A stretch of 39,008 nt of DNA from NCBI GenBank assembly GCA_029003555.1, contig JAQYCE010000025.1:1-39008 (forward strand). Reading direction: 5' to 3'. Positions 14,541 through 23,548 of the stretch are shown here, piece by piece. The position numbers and the translations under genes are program-made. The notes below the pieces were generated by a model that saw nothing but the letters and a program-made list of their open reading frames with translations, was not told the origin of the DNA and ran no database searches. The DNA is from Bacillota bacterium. Lineage in GTDB: Bacteria; Bacillota; Clostridia; Tissierellales; Peptoniphilaceae. Positions within the stretch are counted from its first letter, which is position 1. Every line of letters starts with the position of its first letter.

Positions 14541-15298
14541 GACTGCTTGCTATTGATACGACGACCTCATCGACCGGGGCCGCCATCTACACCTGGAATC
14601 CGGACTTTCTCCGGGGATCCCGGGAGGGGACCTTTGAGGCGGTGACTATCCTTGAAGAAGACCAACGCCAGGCCGAGGCCCTCATCCCTATTCTCGATGA
14701 TATGGTCAAGGAGGCGGGGCTGGCCCCTAAAGACATCGACGTCTTTGCCTGCGCCAAGGGACCGGGCTCCTTCACCGGCCTCCGGATCGGGGTAACCATG
14801 GCCAAGACCATGGCCCAGTTTTCCGGCAAGCCCGTGGTGGGGATCTCCTCCCTGGCCGCCCTGGCTATGGAGGCGGAGGGGGCCGAGGACTTCCTCCGGG
14901 TCCCCGTCATCGATGCCCGGGCCAACCGGATTTTTGCCGCCGCTTATCCTGCCCCGACGGAAGAGGGCTTCGTTTCGGAAGCCCTCCTCCCGGAAGCCCT
15001 CTACTACCAGGAGGACTTCCTGGATAAACTGACTAGGCTGGTGGAGGAGGGGGCCTATTCCGGCGTGGTCTTCTCCGGCAAGGGGATGGTCGCCCACCCC
15101 TATCTGGTGGACCAGGCCAACTTCCCCACAGTTGTTTACCAGGGGGAGGGTCGCCTGTCCCCCATCCGGGCCTTGGCCCGTCTGGCGGCTGCCCGCCTGG
15201 ATTTGGGTCAGTCGGATTCCATCCTGGACCTGGCCCCCAACTACCTTCGCAAGTCCCAGGCGGAATTGGATCGGAGTCGGCATGGTAACCGGGGATAG
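14537..15298 (+). CDS. tsaB: tRNA t6A biosynthesis protein TsaB
   Basis: A 253-residue ASKHA-fold scaffold protein that dimerises with TsaD in t6A synthesis. Diagnostic segments are LLAIDTTTSSTGAAI at the N-terminus and CAKGPGSFTGLRIGVTMAK, which also separates TsaB from the larger, metal-binding TsaD. There is no HxExH motif, as expected for the non-catalytic partner. ATG 14537 overlaps the tsaE stop by four bases; an ATG further upstream would lie inside tsaE. Its end overlaps rimI by 17 bases, keeping translation of the whole set coupled. Confidence 0.93.
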   Translation: MRLLAIDTTTSSTGAAIYTWNPDFLRGSREGTFEAVTILEEDQRQAEALIPILDDMVKEAGLAPKDIDVFACAKGPGSFTGLRIGVTMAKTMAQFSGKPVVGISSLAALAMEAEGAEDFLRVPVIDARANRIFAAAYPAPTEEGFVSEALLPEALYYQEDFLDKLTRLVEEGAYSGVVFSGKGMVAHPYLVDQANFPTVVYQGEGRLSPIRALARLAAARLDLGQSDSILDLAPNYLRKSQAELDRSRHGNRG

Positions 15299-15776
15299 GG
15301 CCATCCCGGGCCCCATCCTGGTCCAAACCCGGATCCGGCCCATGGTCCGGGAGGACCTGGACCGGGTCCTGGCCATTGAAAGACAGTCCTTTCCCTATCC
15401 CTGGAACCGGGCCTTCTTTGAAGAGGAACTGGTGGAAAATGGCCGGACCACCTGCCTGGTGTCTGTTTATCAGGGGAAGGTGGTGGGCTATTACACCGCC
15501 TGGCATGTGGCCGGGGAATCATCCCTCAACAAGATCGGGGTGGACCCGGACTTCCGCGGCCAGGGGATTGGGGGCCGTCTGGTGGAGGACTTTTTGGCCT
15601 CCTCTTTCGGAAGGGGGTCGGAGGACTGCTTCCTGGAAGTGGCGGTCAACAACGGCCCGGCCCTGGCTCTTTATGAGAAATTCGGCTTTGAAAAGGTGGG
15701 CATCCGCCGGAACTACTATGCCCAGACCGGCTTGGATGCTTATGTGATGCGAAAAAAGAGGAAGGAGGAGGCATGA
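15282..15776 (+). CDS. rimI: Ribosomal-protein-alanine N-acetyltransferase RimI
   Basis: A 164-residue GNAT acetyltransferase. The acetyl-CoA loop is VDPDFRGQGIGGRLV (Arg/Gln-x-x-Gly-x-Gly/Ala type), preceded by IRPMVREDLDRVLAIER and SFPYPWN, which are typical of RimI. It is followed by NNGPALALYEKFGFEKVGIRRNYY, with the Asn and Tyr seen in RimI-type enzymes. The family acetylates the N-terminal Ala of ribosomal protein S18, though other substrates occur. ATG 15282 has GGAG five bases before it and overlaps the tsaB end; the open frame further upstream is out-of-frame tsaB sequence. rimI sits between tsaB and tsaD in many Bacillota, which supports the call. Confidence 0.9.
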   Translation: MVTGDRAIPGPILVQTRIRPMVREDLDRVLAIERQSFPYPWNRAFFEEELVENGRTTCLVSVYQGKVVGYYTAWHVAGESSLNKIGVDPDFRGQGIGGRLVEDFLASSFGRGSEDCFLEVAVNNGPALALYEKFGFEKVGIRRNYYAQTGLDAYVMRKKRKEEA

Positions 15777-16777
15777 TTTCACTGGCTATTGAATCGTCTT
15801 GCGATGAGACTTCGGTGGCCATCCTGGAGGATGGTCGGAAGGTTCTCTGCAACTTGATCTCCACACAAATCGCCACCCATGCCCTCTACGGAGGGGTGGT
15901 TCCGGAAATCGCCTCCCGGAAGCACCTGGAGGCCGTCAACCGGATCCTGGCCATGGCTTTTGAAGAAACGGGACTGGCTCCCAAGGACATCGACCTGGTC
16001 TCCGTCACCCGGGGTCCCGGCCTGATCGGGGCCCTCCTCGTGGGCATTTCCGCCGCCAAGGCCATGTCCTTTGTTTTGGATGTTCCCATCGTAGGGGTTA
16101 ACCACATGGAAGGCCACATCTGCGCCAACTACCTGGCCCACCCCGACCTGGAGCCCCCCTTCATCGCCCTGGTGGTCTCCGGGGGCCACACCTACCTCTG
16201 CCGGGTGGATGGGTATACGGATTATGAGGTCCTGGGGTCCACCCGGGACGATGCGGCCGGGGAGAGTTTCGACAAGGTTTCCCGGGTCCTGGGCATGGGC
16301 TATCCCGGCGGGCCTAAGGTCCAGAAGCTGGCCATGGAAGGCCGGCCGGGTGCCGTCGACTTCCCTCGGGCCATGATGAAGAAGGAGGACGGCTATGACT
16401 TCTCCTTCTCCGGCCTCAAGACGGCAGTCATCAACTACTGCCACCACCAGGACCAGAAGGGCCTTCCCATCAACAAGGCCGACGTGGCCAGGGGCTTCCA
16501 GGATGCGGTCATCGACGTGTTGACCCAAAAGTCCATTCATCTTTTGGAGGACACCGGGCTCAAGACCCTCTGCCTGTCCGGCGGTGTAGCGGCCAACGGC
16601 CCCCTCCGGGAGAGCCTGGAGAAGGCCTGCCAAACCATGGGGGTGGACTTCTATGTGCCCCCCTTGGACCTTTGTACCGACAACGCGGCCATGATCGGAT
16701 CGGCCGGTTATTATCACTATATCAACCGAGGTCCCTCGGACCCGGCCTTCACCGCCGACCCCAACCTGGGCCTCTAG
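15773..16777 (+). CDS. tsaD: tRNA N6-threonylcarbamoyladenosine transferase TsaD
   Basis: A 334-residue catalytic subunit of the t6A complex. The Fe/Zn-binding HMEGH motif near residue 110, the N-terminal AIESSCDETSVAI, VTRGPGLIGALLVG, VVSGGHTYL, GESFDKVSRVLG, CLSGGVAANGPLR and the C-terminal metal Asp in CTDNAAMIG are all present. It transfers threonylcarbamoyl from TC-AMP (made by TsaC, not in this window) to A37. Its ATG overlaps the rimI TGA. The protein is full-length, with no sign of decay. Confidence 0.97.
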   Translation: MISLAIESSCDETSVAILEDGRKVLCNLISTQIATHALYGGVVPEIASRKHLEAVNRILAMAFEETGLAPKDIDLVSVTRGPGLIGALLVGISAAKAMSFVLDVPIVGVNHMEGHICANYLAHPDLEPPFIALVVSGGHTYLCRVDGYTDYEVLGSTRDDAAGESFDKVSRVLGMGYPGGPKVQKLAMEGRPGAVDFPRAMMKKEDGYDFSFSGLKTAVINYCHHQDQKGLPINKADVARGFQDAVIDVLTQKSIHLLEDTGLKTLCLSGGVAANGPLRESLEKACQTMGVDFYVPPLDLCTDNAAMIGSAGYYHYINRGPSDPAFTADPNLGL

Positions 16778-16790
16778 TTAAGGAGACAAT

Positions 16791-17519
16791 ATGAATCGAA
16801 ACTTCATCATGGACCTCCACACCCATTCCTTGGCTTCCGTCCACGCCTACTCCACCATCACGGAAAACGCCCGGGCCGCCAAGGAAGCGGGTCTGGAGAT
16901 CATGGGGATCAGCGACCACGCCTACGGAATGCCCAACACCACCAACCGGGACTACTGGCTCAATATTGACGCCCTCCCCGACTACCTGGAAGGCGTCCGC
17001 CTCCTGAAGGGGGTGGAACTCAATATCAAGAACCACCAGGGGGACCTCATCGAACCCGACCTCCTGGACCGGGTGGATTATTCCATCGCCAGCCTCCATG
17101 GCCATATTTTTAACATGGAATCCGGCAGCCGGACGGATTTTACCGATGCCTATATCCGTTGCCTGGAGAAACACCCTGAGGTCAAGATCCTGGGCCATGT
17201 GGATGATGGCCAGTACCCCTCGGATTATGTAGCTTTGGTTGATGCGGTCAAGGACATGGGTCGGGCCCTGGAGATCAACAACTCCTCCCTAGGCGCCGGA
17301 AGCTACCGGGTCAATTCTCAGGAAAACATCCGGTTCATCCTGGAAACTTGCCTGGACAAGGAGGTCCCGGTCATCCTCAACACCGATGCCCATGTCGCCC
17401 CGGCTGTGGGGGACTTTTCCGCCATCCGGCCCATCTTGGAAGAAGTGGATTTCCCGGACGACCTCATCATCAACACCTCATGGAAGAAGTTGGAAGAACT
17501 CTTAGGACGGAGCCTGTAA
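16791..17519 (+). CDS. PHP-domain phosphatase, YcdX type
   Basis: A 242-residue PHP-fold metal-dependent phosphoesterase. Metal-binding motifs are in order: DLHTHS (residues 8-13), SDHAYGMP, GVELNI, SLHGHIF, LGHVDDGQYP and NTDAHVA. This set matches the YcdX-like trinuclear-metal phosphatases rather than histidinol phosphatase or the polymerase PHP domain. The physiological substrate is unknown. ATG 16791 follows AAGGAG. It lies 13 bases after tsaD and 6 bases before pcrA in the same run of genes. Confidence 0.83.
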   Translation: MNRNFIMDLHTHSLASVHAYSTITENARAAKEAGLEIMGISDHAYGMPNTTNRDYWLNIDALPDYLEGVRLLKGVELNIKNHQGDLIEPDLLDRVDYSIASLHGHIFNMESGSRTDFTDAYIRCLEKHPEVKILGHVDDGQYPSDYVALVDAVKDMGRALEINNSSLGAGSYRVNSQENIRFILETCLDKEVPVILNTDAHVAPAVGDFSAIRPILEEVDFPDDLIINTSWKKLEELLGRSL

Positions 17520-17525
17520 CTCGCT

Positions 17526-19778
17526 ATGGACCTACAAGGACTGAACGACCAACAAAAACAAGCGGTTCTCTCTGAAGCCCCTTCCCTCCTGGTCTTGGCC
17601 GGGGCGGGGTCGGGGAAGACCCGGGTCCTGACCCAGCGGATTGCCTATTTAATCCAGGAAAAAGGGGTGGCCCCCTGGCAGGTCCTGGCCTTTACTTTTA
17701 CCAACAAGGCGGCCGGAGAGATGAAAGACCGGGTGGCCCGGGCCCTGGGCCGGCCGGTGGATTCCCTTTGGATCGGGACCTTCCACTCCATCTGCTCCCG
17801 CCTCCTCCGCCGGGAGATCGTCCACCTGGGCTATGCCTCCAACTTCACCATCTATGACGCCGGGGACCAGGCCTCCCTGGTCAAGCAGATTCTCAAGGAA
17901 GGACATATGGAGGACCAGGGGATGAGCCCCCGGGCCATCCTCTCGGCCATCTCTCTTTTGAAAAACCGGGGGATCCCTGTGGAGGAGGCCCTGGACCGGG
18001 CAGACAACCCGGTGGACCTTTTGGTGGCCCGGGTCTACCGGGCCTATGAGGGGGCCAAGAAAAAGAACAATGCCCTGGACTTTGACGACCTGATTTTATT
18101 CATGCTGACCCTCATGACCAAGTATCCGGAAGTCCGGGACCGCTACCGGGACCAATTCCGCTATGTCTTTGTGGATGAATACCAGGACACCAACCATGCC
18201 CAATATGACCTCATCCGGTCCTTTGTCGGCCCGGATAGCCGGGTCTTCCTGGTGGGGGATGCCGACCAGTCCATCTATGGATGGCGGGGGGCGGACATTT
18301 CCAACATCCTCCACTTTGACCGGGACTTCCGGTCCCCCAAGACCCTTCTATTGGAGCAGAATTACCGGTCGACCAAGCGGATCCTGGAGGCAGCCAATGC
18401 CCTGATCCGCCACAATGAGGAGAGAAAAGAGAAGAACCTCTGGACGGAAAACGGAGAGGGGGCCCCCATCCAATACCGGCTTTTCCAGTCGGAGGCCGAG
18501 GAGGCGGTGGGCCTGGTGGAAAAAATCCGGGAGGAGTCCAATGTGACCCCCTACAAGGGCCAGGCCATCCTTTACCGGACCAACGCCCAGTCCCGGCCCC
18601 TGGAAGAGGCCCTGATCCGGGAGGGAATCCCCTACCGGGTGGTGGGTGGACTCAAGTTCTACGACCGGGCGGAAATCAAGGACCTGGTCGCCTACATGAC
18701 CCTCATTATCAACCCGACGGACGATGTGGCCTTCCGCCGGATCATCAACCAGCCCAAGCGGGGCCTGGGGGAGAAGAGCCTGGACAGGCTCCAAAAGCTG
18801 GCTGCGGAGAACGGTCTCTCCCTCATGGACACCCTTTTAGACGGAGAGCTTTTCGCCGGCCTGACCCCGGCCATCCAAAAGAAATTCCGTCCCTTCCTGG
18901 ACCTCTTCTGCTCTCTGGCCGGCCAGGTCCATGGGCCCATGACGGACTTCTTCCAAGCCGTCTACCGGGAGTCGGGCTATGAGGCCATGCTGGAGAAGTC
19001 ACATTCGGTGGAGGACCGGTCTCGGATGGACAACATCGCCGCCTTCTACGATGCCATTGCCCAGTACCAGGATGAGGAGGCGGAAGGGACCATCGTGGAC
19101 TACCTCCAAAACCTGGCCCTCATGTCCGACCTGGACAAGACCGAGGAGGGGAAGTCGGGGGTCACCCTCATGACCATGCACTCGGCTAAGGGCCTGGAGT
19201 TTCCCATCGTCTATGTGGCGGGCTTGGAGGACGGCCTGGCCCCTTCCGAGCGGGCCATGGAAGAGGGGCATTTGGAGGAGGAGCGCCGGCTCATGTATGT
19301 GGCCATCACCCGGGCGGAGAAGAAGCTCTACCTGTCCGGGGCCCAGGTCCGGCGGGTCTTCGGGTCCCCCATGCCCAAGCGGCCCTCCCGCTTCATCGAC
19401 GAGCTGGAGGGCCACCTGGAAAAGGTCGGGGAGGATCTTGATGGGCCCGCTTCCTATGGTGGAAACTTTGCCTCCTCACCGGAGAAGCGGACTCCCGTTA
19501 GCAGGAATGAGAGCTTCGGGGATGCCCGGATCCGGGGGGCCTACGACCGCCAGAGGGAGCGGATCCGGGAATTGGTCCGACAGAAGCAGAAGAGGTTGGA
19601 TGAGACCCTCCACACCCCCTACCGGGTGGGGGATAAGGTCCGCCACCGGAAGTTCGGCCTGGGGACGGTGGTTTCCGTCGTGGCCAAGGAGGACGGGGAC
19701 GAGCTGACCGTGACCTTCGACAAAAAAGGAATCAAGCGGCTCAATGCCGCCTTGGCCCCTCTGACCAAGGAATCCTAA
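17526..19778 (+). CDS. pcrA: ATP-dependent DNA helicase PcrA/UvrD
   Basis: A 750-residue superfamily 1A 3'-5' helicase for nucleotide excision repair, replication restart and displacement of RecA. Motifs are Q (LNDQQKQAV), I (AGAGSGKT), Ia (FTNKAAGEM), II (DEYQDTN), III (GDADQSIYGWRGA), IV (QNYRSTK), V (MTMHSAKGLEFPIVYV) and VI (YVAITRAEKKLYL). A C-terminal Tudor-like domain (VGDKVRHRKFGLGTV) that binds RNA polymerase in PcrA is present. The start is ATG 17526; its ribosome-binding site is weak (GGAG about 12 bases upstream), so coupling to the PHP gene is likely. pcrA followed by ligA is a widely conserved pair in Bacillota. Confidence 0.96.
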   Translation: MDLQGLNDQQKQAVLSEAPSLLVLAGAGSGKTRVLTQRIAYLIQEKGVAPWQVLAFTFTNKAAGEMKDRVARALGRPVDSLWIGTFHSICSRLLRREIVHLGYASNFTIYDAGDQASLVKQILKEGHMEDQGMSPRAILSAISLLKNRGIPVEEALDRADNPVDLLVARVYRAYEGAKKKNNALDFDDLILFMLTLMTKYPEVRDRYRDQFRYVFVDEYQDTNHAQYDLIRSFVGPDSRVFLVGDADQSIYGWRGADISNILHFDRDFRSPKTLLLEQNYRSTKRILEAANALIRHNEERKEKNLWTENGEGAPIQYRLFQSEAEEAVGLVEKIREESNVTPYKGQAILYRTNAQSRPLEEALIREGIPYRVVGGLKFYDRAEIKDLVAYMTLIINPTDDVAFRRIINQPKRGLGEKSLDRLQKLAAENGLSLMDTLLDGELFAGLTPAIQKKFRPFLDLFCSLAGQVHGPMTDFFQAVYRESGYEAMLEKSHSVEDRSRMDNIAAFYDAIAQYQDEEAEGTIVDYLQNLALMSDLDKTEEGKSGVTLMTMHSAKGLEFPIVYVAGLEDGLAPSERAMEEGHLEEERRLMYVAITRAEKKLYLSGAQVRRVFGSPMPKRPSRFIDELEGHLEKVGEDLDGPASYGGNFASSPEKRTPVSRNESFGDARIRGAYDRQRERIRELVRQKQKRLDETLHTPYRVGDKVRHRKFGLGTVVSVVAKEDGDELTVTFDKKGIKRLNAALAPLTKES

Positions 19779-21827
<2,049 letters not shown>

Positions 21828-21845
21828 GTAGAAAGAAGGCAGACC

Positions 21846-22457
21846 ATGCAGAAAATTGCCCTATCCACAGGAAATAAAGACAAGATTAAGGAGCTGACCC
21901 GCCTGGTCGATCCGACCCGGTTTGAGCTTTTCTCCAAGGACGACCTGGGCCTGGCCGATTTTGATGTGGAGGAGACGGGGGAGACCCTCCGGGAGAATGC
22001 CGACCTCAAGGTGGAGGGCCTGGTCCGGGCGCTCAAGGAGGTCGGGGAGGATCCCGATGACTACTGGATCCTCGCTGATGACACCGGCCTCTTTGTCGAT
22101 GCCCTGAATGGCGCCCCCGGGGTCTACTCGGCCCGCTATGCCGGGGATCATGTCACCTATGATGACAACGTGGACAAGCTCCTCCATGCCATGGAGGGGG
22201 TGGAGGAAGCCCGCCGCAGGGCTCATTTCTCCACCGTCATCGCTTTCTGGGCCCACGGGACCATCCATGAATATGAGGGCCGGCTAGAGGGCCACATCTT
22301 GACCGCCCGCCAAGGCAAGGGGGGCTTTGGCTATGACCCCATCTTCTTTGTCGATGAAGTGGGTAAGTCCCTGGCCGAGCTCAGTCCTGAGGAGAAGAAC
22401 AAGATTTCCCACCGGGGCAGGGCCTACCGGGCCTTCCTGGAGGACCTCCATGCCTGA
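21846..22457 (+). CDS. rdgB: XTP/dITP diphosphatase (RdgB/HAM1 family)
   Basis: A 203-residue house-cleaning enzyme that hydrolyses XTP, ITP and dITP to monophosphates so that deaminated purines do not enter nucleic acids. Signatures are ALSTGNKDKIKEL (SxxNxxK type), ETGETLRENADLK, ADDTGLFVDAL, GVYSARYAG, GKGGFGYDPIFF and the C-terminal KNKISHRGRA with SHR. It is slightly long because of a short insert before the ADDTG motif. A good AGAAAGG site precedes ATG 21846. It lies 18 bases after ligA and overlaps the next gene by 8 bases. Confidence 0.93.
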   Translation: MQKIALSTGNKDKIKELTRLVDPTRFELFSKDDLGLADFDVEETGETLRENADLKVEGLVRALKEVGEDPDDYWILADDTGLFVDALNGAPGVYSARYAGDHVTYDDNVDKLLHAMEGVEEARRRAHFSTVIAFWAHGTIHEYEGRLEGHILTARQGKGGFGYDPIFFVDEVGKSLAELSPEEKNKISHRGRAYRAFLEDLHA

Positions 22458-22941
22458 TAAGATCTTGGTCTGCTCCGACACCCATGGGCATATCGACACT
22501 ATCGCTTCGGAAATTATGACAACCCCGGGACTGACCCGGATCATCCACCTGGGCGACCACGCCCGAGATGCTGAGGAGCTCGAGGCCGTCGTCGGCCGGA
22601 CCATCCTCAAGGTTAAGGGGAACAACGACTTTATTTCTTATCATATCCCCTACGACGGTGTCCTTCCTCTTTCCGGGGGTCATAAGGCCTACCTCACCCA
22701 TGGCCACCTCTTCGGTGTCTATTATGGCCTGGACAAACTCGCTACCTATGCCAAATCCCTGGATTGCGACCTGGTCCTCTTTGGCCACACCCATGCCTTC
22801 GACGACCAGGTTGTGGACGGGATCCGCCTGATCAACCCCGGATCCTGCGCCTGGCCCCGGGGCGGGGATGGACAGAAGTCTTATGTTATCCTGACCCTGG
22901 ATGACGATGGTCGGATGGATGTGGAGAGGGTGATTTTGTAA
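22450..22941 (+). CDS. YfcE/MJ0936-family metallophosphodiesterase
   Basis: A 163-residue two-metal phosphoesterase. The motifs are CSDTHGH, HLGDHA, VKGNND, LTHGH and LFGHTHAF, ending with INPGSCAWPR. This is the YfcE/MJ0936 type, broad-specificity phosphodiesterases of unknown natural substrate. ATG 22450 has GGAGG six bases before it and overlaps the rdgB end; sequence upstream is out-of-frame rdgB. The rdgB-yfcE neighbourhood is common in Bacillota. It is the last gene of the nine-gene run; a short GGGGCT/AGCCCC hairpin without T's follows at 22942-22959. Confidence 0.87.
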   Translation: MPDKILVCSDTHGHIDTIASEIMTTPGLTRIIHLGDHARDAEELEAVVGRTILKVKGNNDFISYHIPYDGVLPLSGGHKAYLTHGHLFGVYYGLDKLATYAKSLDCDLVLFGHTHAFDDQVVDGIRLINPGSCAWPRGGDGQKSYVILTLDDDGRMDVERVIL

Positions 22942-23005
22942 GGGGCTCATCGTAGCCCCCAAAAACCCCGGCCACCGGAGGTTGACCACAAAAATGATTG
23001 AGGGC

Positions 23006-23034
23006 TTGATATTCTGATTTTTTTATCCTATAAT
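23006..23034 (+). promoter_or_regulatory. tRNA cluster promoter
   Basis: TTGATA (23006-23011), a 17-base spacer and TATAAT (23029-23034). The transcript would start about 26 bases before the first tRNA. Confidence 0.85.
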
Positions 23035-23066
23035 ACAAAGACGAGCTTGTTCTCGTGAAAATCTGA

Positions 23067-23138
23067 GTGCCATTAGCGCAGTGGAAGCGCGCCACTCTCC
23101 GGAAGTGGAGGTCCGGGGTTCGAATCCCTGATGGCACG
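23067..23138 (+). tRNA. tRNA-Arg (anticodon CCG)
   Basis: Acceptor stem GTGCCAT/ATGGCAC, anticodon loop CTCCGGA on a 5-bp stem, T-arm with GGTTCGAAT, discriminator G, no encoded CCA. It reads CGG, a very frequent Arg codon in the neighbouring genes. Confidence 0.95.
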
Positions 23139-23209
23139 TTATATTTGGAAGCATGCCTTCTTTCGAAAGGCTTTGGTCATTTCGCAAAGAGGGCATCACT
23201 TCTATTTGT

Positions 23210-23285
23210 GGTGGATGTGGCCTAGTTGGTCTAGGGCGCCAGATTGTGGCTCTGGAGGTCGCGGGTTCGACTCCCGTCATCCACC
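23210..23285 (+). tRNA. tRNA-His (anticodon GTG)
   Basis: Acceptor stem GTGGATG/CATCCAC with the extra 5' G (23210) opposite C73 that marks tRNA-His. The anticodon loop is TTGTGGC and the T-arm has GGTTCGACT. No CCA is encoded. Confidence 0.95.
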
Positions 23286-23295
23286 CTTTTTTTAT

Positions 23296-23377
23296 GCGGG
23301 AATGGCGGAATTGGCAGACGCGCTAGACTTAGGATCTAGTGCCTTCGGGCGTGGGGGTTCAAATCCCTTTTCCCGCA
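23296..23377 (+). tRNA. tRNA-Leu (anticodon TAG)
   Basis: Acceptor stem GCGGGAA/TTCCCGC, anticodon loop CTTAGGA, a long variable arm (GTGCCTTCGGGCG) as in class II tRNAs, T-arm GGTTCAAAT, discriminator A. No CCA is encoded. Confidence 0.95.
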
Positions 23378-23390
23378 TTCTTGAAATTTT

Positions 23391-23427
23391 ATCCCCGGTA
23401 GGCTCTGAGCCTGCCGGGGATTTTTTT
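23391..23427 (+). terminator. Terminator of the tRNA cluster
   Basis: A 14-bp stem (23391-23404 with 23408-23421, one G-U pair), 3-base loop, then seven T's. Confidence 0.93.
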
Positions 23428-23490
23428 GTCTTGGGACGTTTGTGGGCCGAATGCTCCCAAAAGCCGGACACAGGCGGGATATTAAAAATT

Positions 23491-23496
23491 TATAGT
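23491..23496 (+). promoter_or_regulatory. Possible -10 element of the surface protein gene
   Basis: TATAGT (5 of 6 consensus) 52 bases before the start codon, with no convincing -35. A GGTGG/CCACC hairpin (23500-23516) lies in the leader. Confidence 0.3.
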
Positions 23497-23548
23497 AGAG
23501 GTGGATGGTTGCCACCCCGAAATTTGCATAGAAATAAAGGAGAAGATT

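Noticed and set aside
22942-22959. A terminator after the YfcE-like gene
   Set aside because: The GGGGCT/AGCCCC stem is only 6 bp and no T-run follows; it may still contribute but is not supported as intrinsic.
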